Below, in pieces: positions 6,761 through 15,996 of a stretch of 15,996 bases of DNA. This stretch comes from Nitrospira sp. (GTDB lineage Bacteria > Nitrospirota > Nitrospiria > Nitrospirales > Nitrospiraceae): positions 1 to 15,996 of the forward strand of contig JACOEF010000486.1 in the NCBI GenBank assembly GCA_024998705.1, in the 5' to 3' direction. The position numbers and the translations under genes were made by a program. Numbering within the stretch: position 1 is the stretch's first letter; the number at the start of each line of letters is the position of its first letter. The notes under the pieces are model-generated. The model worked only from the letters and a program-made list of their open reading frames with translations. It was not told where the DNA came from and searched no databases.

Positions 6761-7588
6761 TCAGTCCCGTTGCGACGCCGTCCCGGCATGAGTCAGGCTG
6801 GCAGCGCGCCCGCGGGGCCCGTGAAAATAACTCCGCACAGCCGGCTCCTCGGAACGTGCCAACTCTTCCATGGTCCCTACCCCCATCACCTGCCCGTCTC
6901 CCAACACCGCGACGCGAGTGGCAATGCGCCACAAGGAATCCAGATCGTGGGTCACCATCACCACGGTCAACCCCAACAACCGTTTCAGATTCAACACCAG
7001 ATCGTCGAACCCGGCGGCAATCATCGGATCGAGACCGGCCGTCGGTTCATCGAGAAACAGCAGCTCCGGATCCATGACGATCGCGCGGGCCAGTGCCGCG
7101 CGGCGCCTCATGCCGCCGCTGAGCTCACTCGGAAATTTGATCGCGCTGTCCGGAGGCAATCCGACCAGGGCGATCTTAAGCGCCGCGATGTCCCGAATGA
7201 CGTCCGCGCTCATCGACGTATGCTCGCGAAGCGGGACCGCCACGTTTTCGGCCAGGGTCATGGAACTGAACAGGGCGCCATGCTGAAACATCACACCGAA
7301 CCGTCGATGCAACGGACGACCGTTCGACTGGGTCAACTCACGGCTGTCCGTGCCCAAAAGGTGAATCGTCCCCGTCGTCGGAGTCAGTAACCCGATGATC
7401 TCCCGCAACAGCGTCGATTTCCCGCACCCATTGCCGCCCGCGATGGCGAACACCTCGCCGCGCAAGACGGTGAGACTCACATCTCGATGCACCACCGCCT
7501 GGCCGAACCGCGTCGAGACATGGCTGACCTCGATCACGGGAACGCCAACCTTCTCTGCTGTTGCGAGCGTCGGAGGCAACTCATGCAT
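6761..7588 (-). CDS. mlaF: MlaF-like ABC transporter ATPase
   Basis: Cytoplasmic ATPase driving the MlaE permease. 275 aa with every ABC motif in order: Walker A GGNGCGKST (51-59), Q-loop FQHG (101-104), signature LSGGM (156-160), Walker B LLFLDEP (176-182) and switch His214 in THD. VMFQHGALFSSMTLAENVAVPL and AALARAIVMDPELLFLDEPTAGLDP are typical of the MlaF/TTG2A branch. The ATG at 7588 is chosen over the TTG at 7600 because GAGG lies 6 bases upstream of it. The stop lies 10 bases from the mlaD start. A 150-base gap holding a palindromic repeat separates it from mlaE, unusual inside such a tight operon, and the mlaF ribosome binding site lies just beyond the element's flank. Confidence 0.94.
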   Translation of the reverse strand: MHELPPTLATAEKVGVPVIEVSHVSTRFGQAVVHRDVSLTVLRGEVFAIAGGNGCGKSTLLREIIGLLTPTTGTIHLLGTDSRELTQSNGRPLHRRFGVMFQHGALFSSMTLAENVAVPLREHTSMSADVIRDIAALKIALVGLPPDSAIKFPSELSGGMRRRAALARAIVMDPELLFLDEPTAGLDPMIAAGFDDLVLNLKRLLGLTVVMVTHDLDSLWRIATRVAVLGDGQVMGVGTMEELARSEEPAVRSYFHGPRGRAASLTHAGTASQRD

Positions 7589-7615
7589 ACGCGGCCTCAA
7601 ACCTTCAGCTCCACG

Positions 7616-7733
7616 GGATGTTCAAAATGGTTTCCTACGAGGCCGCAGCAAGCAAAGAGCCGAGGCGTACTCTTGTGGTACGTAGAGGCTCTGCGCGACG
7701 CGAGAACGAAGCTGAGAGCCATTTTCAGCATCC
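7616..7733. repeat. Nested palindromic repeat element (MITE/REP-like) between mlaE and mlaF
   Basis: Imperfect palindrome of about 118 bases. Outer arms: 7616-7630 (GGATGTTCAAAATGG) and 7719-7733 (CCATTTTCAGCATCC), matching at 13 of 15 positions. An inner stem pairs GAGCC...CGTAC with GTACG...GGCTC around a TCTTGTG loop (about 7657-7690). It codes for nothing. From memory, near-identical elements (arms GGATGCTCAAAAAG / CTTTTTCAGCATCC, core CGTACTCTCGTGGTACG) are scattered between genes in Nitrospira genomes, which supports both a mobile or amplified origin and the taxonomic guess. As RNA it would fold into one long hairpin inside the transporter message and could set the mlaE:mlaF ratio or act as a processing site. 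A further 14-bp palindrome at 7732-7745 touches its right edge. Confidence 0.8.
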
Positions 7734-7745
7734 TGTAGCTACAGG
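7732..7745. repeat. Perfect 14-bp palindrome over the mlaE stop codon
   Basis: CCTGTAGCTACAGG is fully self-complementary. It abuts the right arm of the repeat element and contains the mlaE stop (TAG, 7741-7739). It may be part of the repeat family's end or a mark of its insertion. Confidence 0.5.
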
Positions 7746-8878
7746 TTCCACCAGTTGAGCAAGATGCTACAGATCGCATCGAAGATAATGACGAGAAAGA
7801 TGCTTTGCACCACGCTGATCGTCGTGTGCCGCCCCACATCGTCCACCCCGCCGCGGATCTGGAACCCCTGATAACATCCGACCAGCGCGATGATGACCGC
7901 AAAGAAAGGCGCCTTGCCGAGACCAATCAGCAAATGTCGCAAGGCCACGGCTTCGTCGAAGCGCGAAAGAAAGGCCGTGAAACTCACGTTGAGCTGATTC
8001 GACGCAATCAACATGCCGCCGAAGACACCCAACACATCGGCATAGGCCGTCAGAAGCGGCAGCGCCACGACCAGCGCCAGGACCCGTGGCAACACCAACA
8101 GCTCGATCGGCGACAGGCCGAAGGTTTGCAACGCATCCAGCTCCTCGGTCACTTTCATCGTGCCGATCTGCGCCGCATAGGCCGACCCCGACCGCCCGGC
8201 GATCAGAATCGCCGCAATCAGCGGGGCGATTTCTCGCAGCAGCGAGATGCCCACCAGGTCCACGATGAAAATGTTCGTCCCGAACTTCCGAAGCTGCTCG
8301 GCACCCTGGTACGCAATCACCACGCCGATGAGAAACGTCAGCAGTCCGGTAATCGGCAACGCATTGACCCCATCCAGCCGGAGACTATTCAGGCAACTGC
8401 GCCAACGCATCCGACGAGGCGCCGCCACCAAACGAACCAGTGCGGTCGTACTCTCCCCGAGAAACTCCATCCCCTGAATCATCCGGGCAAGATGAGTGCT
8501 GATCGCCGTCTTGAGCCGCTCTCCCCCGTTGGGCCGCGGGGCGACCTCGGCGACAATCGCGTCCCAATTGGACGACACCAGACTCATCAGCTGCGCATAG
8601 TCCGACCGGAGGCCTTCGATCGAAACCTCGCACCCCCGGCGTTTGGCCTCCATCAGGGCGCGAAACAACACGACCGCCCCGCCGGTATCGAACGCCTCAA
8701 TGCCGCTCGTGTCAAAGACCAGCGCGCTTCGAGCGGGCCAGGCCATTCCTTTGAGCGCATGATCGACCGGCGCCACATCGGACATGGTCCAAGCGCCTCG
8801 ACAACGCAGGGTCCGCCCCTCCACCAGTGTCACGCCGGCCGGATGGATGTGGTTCGCCATGGATCGATCGCCGTTCAT
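7739..8878 (-). CDS. mlaE: STAS-MlaE fusion, lipid ABC transporter permease
   Basis: Inner-membrane permease of an Mla-type lipid transporter with its STAS (MlaB-like) subunit fused at the N-terminus; 379 aa. Residues 12-110 form the STAS part with VFDTSGIEAFDTGGAVVL, where Thr65 in FDTGG lines up with the key Thr of E. coli MlaB (VDTAG). Residues 160-375 are the MlaE domain: YQGAEQLRKFG, then LLREIAPLIAAILIAGRSGSAYAAQIGTMKVTEELDAL, with about five to six hydrophobic helices. A frame open further upstream lies inside the neighbouring gene and is rejected. The start is placed at ATG 8878, 20 bases after the preceding stop; ATG 8860 (MANHI) is also possible because neither has a strong ribosome binding site. 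It heads the permease-ATPase-MCE-lipoprotein order. Confidence 0.92.
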   Translation of the reverse strand: MNGDRSMANHIHPAGVTLVEGRTLRCRGAWTMSDVAPVDHALKGMAWPARSALVFDTSGIEAFDTGGAVVLFRALMEAKRRGCEVSIEGLRSDYAQLMSLVSSNWDAIVAEVAPRPNGGERLKTAISTHLARMIQGMEFLGESTTALVRLVAAPRRMRWRSCLNSLRLDGVNALPITGLLTFLIGVVIAYQGAEQLRKFGTNIFIVDLVGISLLREIAPLIAAILIAGRSGSAYAAQIGTMKVTEELDALQTFGLSPIELLVLPRVLALVVALPLLTAYADVLGVFGGMLIASNQLNVSFTAFLSRFDEAVALRHLLIGLGKAPFFAVIIALVGCYQGFQIRGGVDDVGRHTTISVVQSIFLVIIFDAICSILLNWWNL

Positions 8879-8898
8879 CCGATGCTTCGCCGCACGCC

Positions 8899-10053
8899 TT
8901 ACACTTGATTGTGTTCCCGCAAGGACCCGACAAGCTCCTTCTTGCTGATCAACAACGCGCCCAGCCCGAACAGTACTGTCGACAGCGTCACCAATCCGCC
9001 GATCACCGGAAGAAGCGACAGGCCTGAATAGAGGACCAGCCCCGCCACGAAGGGCCAGGCGAGCGATGACGAGTCGTCCTGCCGGCGAATCAGAATTTGC
9101 CCCACATAGGTCATGGCATACACTCTCGCCAGATAGACGGTCGCACCGTACAACGCGAGCAGGAACAGGCCGATCGGCAGCGCGAACAACGTGACGACGA
9201 AACTCAACGCGACCACGGGCGTGGCAACCAGCGCAACCGTGCCCCAACCGAGGGACGGGGCCGGACGCTCGCGGATCGTCGCGGTGACCCGCCGGGCAAA
9301 CATCGGATAGACCCGCAAGAGCACCAACCCCAGGATCAACGTCGAAACAAAGCTGATGAACGCAGCCATGAGCCGGATGCCGACGATCCCCTTGCGCGCC
9401 CGTTCGATACTCCAGCCTTCGGGTAACGGCCGTTGCGTCATCTCACCGCGAACGGTCGCCTCTTCATCGATAGAGGGGGCCGCTTCCCCCCAGTATCGCA
9501 GCCTGCCTCCGACCATGGCCTTCGAGGTGAGACGTACCGACCCCGCCGCCACAACCAAATCGCGCTCAATCTGGTTCGAGAGCGTCGCGGTCCAGGCCCC
9601 GACCCTTGCGTCTCGACCGACAGATCCGGCAAGTTGCACATGACCACCGCCGGCGAGGAGGTTCTCCCGCACCTCCGCCGTTTCGGTCACATGCACGTCA
9701 GCGCCGCCGAGGGTGGCATTCCTCCCGATCATTCCACTCACGGTCACCTGCGCACGTACGACCCTGGCATCCTGGGCCACTGTGCCGGACAGGATCACTT
9801 TGGCCCCTGCCACGATCACATCTCCGTTGACCACTCCATCCACGAGCACCTCACCACCGGCGGCATACAGGTCGCCGTTGATGATGCCGGAAATTTCCAC
9901 ATGCGGACCGAAGGCAAAATAATCCCCCTGCACGACCTGCCCGGCGCGTAAAACGGCCCGCTCCTTCCATGGCGCGCGAGACACCGGTTCATCGGCCTGG
10001 ACAACAGCCGGCAGCATGCACAGGATCAACAACATCAGCCTACGTGTCGTCAT
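8899..10053 (-). CDS. Secreted bactofilin-like repeat protein with C-terminal membrane domain
   Basis: 384 aa. Residues 1-20 are a signal peptide (MTTRR, hydrophobic core, VQA cut before Asp21). Residues about 35-205 are short beta repeats with the periodic pattern G-x-I/V-x-G-D/N (for example GIINGDLYAAGG, GVVNGDVIVAGA, GMIGRNATLGGA), as in polymer-forming bactofilin folds. Residues 226-372 hold about four to five membrane helices. Repeats exported ahead of a membrane domain resemble the bactofilin/DUF8173-type architecture, whereas true bactofilins are cytoplasmic and lack both parts. The ATG at 10053 has a near-perfect AGGAGG 8 bases upstream, much better than the GTG at 10077. It lies 51 bases after the DUF2231 gene and 20 bases before mlaE, so it probably belongs to the lipid-transport transcript. 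A beta-solenoid scaffold in the periplasm is inferred; the function is unproven. Confidence 0.82.
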   Translation of the reverse strand: MTTRRLMLLILCMLPAVVQADEPVSRAPWKERAVLRAGQVVQGDYFAFGPHVEISGIINGDLYAAGGEVLVDGVVNGDVIVAGAKVILSGTVAQDARVVRAQVTVSGMIGRNATLGGADVHVTETAEVRENLLAGGGHVQLAGSVGRDARVGAWTATLSNQIERDLVVAAGSVRLTSKAMVGGRLRYWGEAAPSIDEEATVRGEMTQRPLPEGWSIERARKGIVGIRLMAAFISFVSTLILGLVLLRVYPMFARRVTATIRERPAPSLGWGTVALVATPVVALSFVVTLFALPIGLFLLALYGATVYLARVYAMTYVGQILIRRQDDSSSLAWPFVAGLVLYSGLSLLPVIGGLVTLSTVLFGLGALLISKKELVGSLREHNQV

Positions 10054-10104
10054 GTGAATGGCCTCCTGAATGGTCACAGAGTGAACCCCACACGGGACCC
10101 GCCT

Positions 10105-10530
10105 TCATCGTGGCAGAACACCCGCGCCGAATCGATAGACCAGATCCCCGCCGAAATAACTCGCAATCAACAGGAGCAGCCCGCCGCTCAGTCCGATCAT
10201 CAGCACCAGCTTCGGCTGCTCCCGCATCCAACCCAGGGAGGATGCCACACGCAACCCGAGCAGACCGAGAAAGACCCAGAATACCGAGCCCCCGAGCTCC
10301 TCATGAATTTCGATGGCCTGTTTCGGAATCCCGCTGCGTTCAACCGCCTCTTCGGCAAAATGCCCGGTGATCACCGCGATTCCGGCCGCCAGGATCCCGA
10401 GCACCAGCAGAGAGAAACTGGTGTCTCGAAACTGTTGGCTCCGCCATCGAAACGCCAAGACATCAAACAGAGTGCTCGCCAACAGCAATGCAATCGGAAA
10501 ATGGACGACCATCGGATGGAGTGGATGCAT
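10105..10530 (-). CDS. DUF2231 family membrane protein
   Basis: Predicted inner-membrane protein, 141 aa with four helices (about 8-27, 38-56, 83-100, 108-126). The opening MHPLHPMVVHFPIALL is the hallmark of DUF2231 proteins, with HPxxVHFP conserved, and GHFAEEAVE and IEIHEELG are further conserved-looking loops with His and Glu that could bind a metal or haem. No function is established for the family; members often sit near haem or cytochrome genes, which are not visible here. The ATG at 10530 has AAGGAG 5 bases upstream and is chosen over a TTG at 10548. It is probably the first gene of the transcript that continues into the bactofilin-like and Mla genes. Confidence 0.88.
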   Translation of the reverse strand: MHPLHPMVVHFPIALLLASTLFDVLAFRWRSQQFRDTSFSLLVLGILAAGIAVITGHFAEEAVERSGIPKQAIEIHEELGGSVFWVFLGLLGLRVASSLGWMREQPKLVLMIGLSGGLLLLIASYFGGDLVYRFGAGVLPR

Positions 10531-10845
10531 GCCTTCTCCTTCGTTCAACCGGACGACTCAACGCAGTCCCTTTCGGTATCGCCCCGCACAGAGGCTTCCT
10601 CATGGTCGGCGCCTTCCGGATCAGAGGTGCAAGGATGGAGCCCTACTCCTAACGAGCGTAGCGGCAGCTGAAAGCTGAGAGCGAGACCGGAGAAGAAGAG
10701 GCGGGAGCCTGACAAGACGAGGCAGAATCGGGGAGGACTGCTACAGAAAGACTCCCCGCCCCTGTGGCAGAATGCACCAGAGGCGAGGGGTCAGAACAGG
10801 GCACAGCATCTGCTTCGCATAAAACCGGCTAGTGGTTCCATCAGC
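10531..10845. other. 315-base spacer with hairpin and purine-rich tract
   Basis: No gene is visible. The spacer separates the glycosyltransferase gene from the DUF2231 gene and should hold the end of one transcript and the start of the next. It contains the hairpin at 10729-10758, a small stem CAGCT-GAA-AGCTG at 10665-10677, an unusually purine-rich plus strand at about 10676-10737, and the 8-mer GGCAGAAT twice (10721-10728 and 10766-10773). No strong -35/-10 pair was found for the DUF2231 gene. Confidence 0.5.
10729..10758 (-). terminator. Candidate terminator hairpin after the glycosyltransferase gene
   Basis: CGGGGAG (10729-10735) pairs perfectly with CTCCCCG (10752-10758) across a 16-base loop, about 90 bases beyond the glycosyltransferase stop. 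The stem is very GC-rich, but no T-run follows on the minus strand, so it may act with Rho or only stabilise the RNA end. Confidence 0.35.
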
Positions 10846-12555
10846 TCACTGCACCGGGGCAGAGGTCTGTTCCTGCACGGATAGCAGGAACAAATGCTTG
10901 CGACCGGGTTGCCGAAACTCCTGCAACGTTCCCACGGCCAACCCCGCGTTCGCCTGCAGCGCAGCGGCATGTTGTTCTTCCGTCACCACCCGGATGGCCC
11001 CATGTTTGCGCGCAGCTTCCAGTACCGCATCCTGACTCGGCAGATCCGGTACCACATTGTCCCGCTTCAGGTAATACAACGCATCTTCGTTCTTCGGCCA
11101 TCCGGGGATATACATGAACAGGATTGGCTGGGTTCCCAGCGCCAGGGCTTTATTTTCCTCCACGGCCTTCCGGGGCGACGCGGCCTGATCGATCGCGGGA
11201 AACACGTAGTTCACCACCAGCACTACATACGCAACCGCCAGCACTCCGACCATCGTGAGCGCAACGCGGACGCGTGCTCTCACCACAGCATAGAGCAACA
11301 ACCCAGCCAATGAGACAATCGTCACAATGAACATCGGCGACACCACGGCACTAGACACCAGCCAGCGGCGGCGAAGCGGAGCTGCGCCGAAGAACATCCC
11401 GGCGGCAAAGGTCACCGCCAACACCGCGAGCAAAACCCTCAGGAGCGGAGCCATCGAGCCGGGCTCCTCGGCTGAGGAGAAGACCCGATGATAGTAGTAC
11501 CCGATCATCAAGCCGATACCGGGCACGACCGTCGTGAGATAGGGCTCACGTTTGAGCGTGGCCAGGCTGAAGGCTGTGAAGAGGCCCAACACCCAGACCA
11601 GCAAGAGCAACTCCGTGGGGTGAGAACGAAACGGCCGTTGCGTCCACAGCAACAGGAGCGCTGACGGAAGCACCGCACACCAGGGGAAAAAGTCGGCCCA
11701 CATCATCCCCAGATACCAATAGAGAGGATGCCCGTCTGTAGCCGCGCCGGACGAGCGGCCCCACCCGGTATTCCACACAGACTGGATGGCGCTGCCGAGC
11801 CTGAAATGATGCTGATAGCCGGGACCCAGCATCTGCGCATATCCCGCCATCATCGCGACGGCCAACGCCAAGCCGGCCCAGAAATAGCCGTCCTTCAACA
11901 TCCGCGTATCGCGCTGGATGGCGGCATAGAGCGCCATGACCAGCAGCGGCAGGAAGAACCCATGCATCTCTTTCAACATCGACCCGAGGGCCATGCTCAC
12001 GAAGGCCAGCAGATACCATCGCGAGCTTCGTCCCAGCAATTGCACCTGAATCCAGGCAAAGAGGGCGAGCGTGACCAGAAATGTGAGGGTCGAATCGAAC
12101 AGCACGCGACGGCCGTACCAAAGAAAGACATGGCTGGTGGCAACGACGAGCGCCGCCCAAAATCCCGCCGTCGGCGACACCAGCCTGACCCCAAGCACAT
12201 ACGTCAGGACGATGGTGCCCACTGCCGCCAGAGAACCGGGCAACCGTAAGGCAATTTCGTGGTCGCCCCAGATCGACGTTGAAAGATTGAGCAGCCAAAA
12301 GAACAGCGGCGGCTTATTGAAGTACGGCGTATCGTGATAGGTCAGGTCGAAGAATTCCCGGCGGCGCCCCATTTCCCCCGCAATGCCGGCGTAGAGGCCT
12401 TCGCTGCCTTCCAATAATGACAGATGGAGATTGGCAAAATAGGCCCAGCCTCCGACCAGCGCCAGCACCAGCATTTCAAGATGCTGACGACTGACGAAAC
12501 TCCATTGCTGCCCTTGCTCCACGACATCCTGGCCCAGCACCCTTCCCACCGACAT
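10846..12555 (-). CDS. ArnT/PMT-like membrane glycosyltransferase (GT39/GT83 type)
   Basis: Polytopic inner-membrane enzyme, 569 aa, expected to move a sugar from a polyprenyl-phosphate donor to an acceptor such as lipid A, another glycolipid or a protein. Seen: periplasmic loop 1 with LEGSEGLYAGIAGEM (Glu50, Glu53) and YHDTPYFNKPPLFFWLL (73-89), both diagnostic of ArnT/PMT_2 proteins; RRVLFDSTLTF (149-159); KREPYLTTVVPG (335-346), a conserved ArnT-like segment; about 11-12 helices up to residue 452; and a C-terminal periplasmic domain (453-569). The ATG at 12555 has GGAGG 10 bases upstream, and a GTG two codons later has GGAG at 8 bases, so the exact start is uncertain by two codons. It seems to be a single-gene transcript with its own promoter at 12623-12651. 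The true donor and acceptor cannot be told from sequence. Confidence 0.9.
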   Translation of the reverse strand: MSVGRVLGQDVVEQGQQWSFVSRQHLEMLVLALVGGWAYFANLHLSLLEGSEGLYAGIAGEMGRRREFFDLTYHDTPYFNKPPLFFWLLNLSTSIWGDHEIALRLPGSLAAVGTIVLTYVLGVRLVSPTAGFWAALVVATSHVFLWYGRRVLFDSTLTFLVTLALFAWIQVQLLGRSSRWYLLAFVSMALGSMLKEMHGFFLPLLVMALYAAIQRDTRMLKDGYFWAGLALAVAMMAGYAQMLGPGYQHHFRLGSAIQSVWNTGWGRSSGAATDGHPLYWYLGMMWADFFPWCAVLPSALLLLWTQRPFRSHPTELLLLVWVLGLFTAFSLATLKREPYLTTVVPGIGLMIGYYYHRVFSSAEEPGSMAPLLRVLLAVLAVTFAAGMFFGAAPLRRRWLVSSAVVSPMFIVTIVSLAGLLLYAVVRARVRVALTMVGVLAVAYVVLVVNYVFPAIDQAASPRKAVEENKALALGTQPILFMYIPGWPKNEDALYYLKRDNVVPDLPSQDAVLEAARKHGAIRVVTEEQHAAALQANAGLAVGTLQEFRQPGRKHLFLLSVQEQTSAPVQ

Positions 12556-12622
12556 ATCTCCTCGACCTCCCCTACAAGTGAATGGATCTCCTCTTCGATC
12601 CGTCCGACGCCGCACGTGACGC

Positions 12623-12651
12623 AGTATAAATTGTCATGCGCCTCTTGAGAA
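12623..12651 (-). promoter_or_regulatory. Sigma70-like promoter for the glycosyltransferase gene
   Basis: On the minus strand, TTCTCA (-35, 12651-12646, 4 of 6 matches) and TATACT (-10, 12628-12623, 5 of 6) are 17 bases apart. Transcription would begin near 12615, giving a leader of about 60 bases before the ATG at 12555. The region is AT-rich compared with its surroundings. Confidence 0.45.
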
Positions 12652-12728
12652 GACCTTGCTCGACTGACTCGTCATGCCCTGTCGACGTGCAGAGCCGACA
12701 CCACGTCGCCACGACAACCTTCAAACCC

Positions 12729-12743
12729 ATTGTTCTCAACAAT
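12729..12743. promoter_or_regulatory. ATTGTT-N3-AACAAT dyad, possible operator
   Basis: ATTGTT (12729-12734), CTC, AACAAT (12738-12743) is a perfect 6-bp inverted repeat with a 3-base spacer, about 80 bases upstream of the promoter-like site. A third half-site ATTGT follows at 12752. It may bind a dimeric regulator of the glycosyltransferase gene; the regulator is unknown. Confidence 0.35.
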
Positions 12744-12876
12744 ACGAGCCGATTGTCATCGCATTATGTGGACAGGCCGCTGACTTGTGGAACTCTACAC
12801 CAGCGGCATCGAGGGGATTGAGACGGGAGGCAAGAGAGCGCAGGCACATCAGATTCCGATCATTCGGATCAGGCAC

Positions 12877-15996
<3,120 letters not shown>

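Larger units (their letters stand above)
12556..12876. other. 321-base regulatory spacer between the RND pump and glycosyltransferase genes
   Basis: No gene is visible. It holds a promoter-like site (12623-12651), a perfect ATTGTT/AACAAT dyad (12729-12743), a further ATTGT half-site in inverted order at 12752-12756, and the octamer ATTGTCAT twice (12630-12637 and 12752-12759). Just beyond the RND stop, a short imperfect hairpin (GATTCCGA / TCGGATC, about 12852-12870) lacks a T-run, so no intrinsic terminator is evident. Confidence 0.5.

Noticed and set aside
7597..7926. 109-codon minus-strand open frame across the repeat element
   Set aside because: It joins an out-of-frame piece of mlaE with the non-coding palindromic element.
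7805..8908. 367-codon plus-strand open frame
   Set aside because: Antisense to the STAS-MlaE gene, low-complexity His/Arg/Gln composition, no family.
8879..9247. N-terminal extension of the MlaE frame by 123 codons
   Set aside because: The extension lies inside the bactofilin-like gene in another frame and has Arg/Gly/Ala-rich shadow composition; the STAS domain begins after 8878.

Overview
The window looks like chromosomal DNA from a Gram-negative, high-GC bacterium, most probably Nitrospira or a close relative. This is inferred from the gene families (Mla-type lipid ABC transporter with MCE and auxiliary lipoprotein, large RND pump), from codon use, and from a palindromic repeat at 7616-7733 that resembles, from memory, elements scattered between genes in Nitrospira genomes. 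No rRNA or tRNA gene, CRISPR array or transposase was seen.

Every gene I can support lies on the minus strand, so transcription runs from right to left. In that order: (a) 15996-12877, an RND efflux permease whose N-terminus is beyond the window edge; (b) a 321-base spacer with a promoter-like site and an ATTGTT/AACAAT dyad, followed by an ArnT/PMT-like GT39-type membrane glycosyltransferase (12555-10846); (c) a 315-base spacer with a hairpin, then a DUF2231 membrane protein (10530-10105) and a secreted-then-membrane protein with bactofilin-like repeats (10053-8899); (d) a lipid-transport cluster: STAS-MlaE permease fusion, a palindromic repeat element, MlaF ATPase, MlaD MCE protein and a PqiC/YmbA-like lipoprotein whose frame is cut by an in-frame TAG; (e) a small VIT1/CCC1-like membrane protein; (f) a leftover C-terminus of a TreT-like GT4 glycosyltransferase, coupled by ATGA overlap to a short alpha-glucan phosphorylase, which in turn is followed after 4 bases by an uncharacterised three-helix membrane protein; (g) a 650-base stretch without a clear gene, then a mannose-1-phosphate guanylyltransferase-like protein with an altered nucleotide loop and a shortened C-terminus (1284-403), and a gene-poor left end.

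The cell-envelope theme is strong. The Mla-like proteins should form an inner-membrane ABC complex moving lipid between the membranes, with the lipoprotein as the outer partner. The bactofilin-like protein directly upstream (20 bases from mlaE) is a candidate accessory part of this machine. The phosphorylase block is a storage-glucan module that appears to have lost most of a neighbouring glycosyltransferase. No fully new system can be demonstrated from sequence alone. The most useful leads are the amber-interrupted lipoprotein, the repeat inserted inside the transporter operon, the bactofilin-Mla linkage and the glycosyltransferase remnant.
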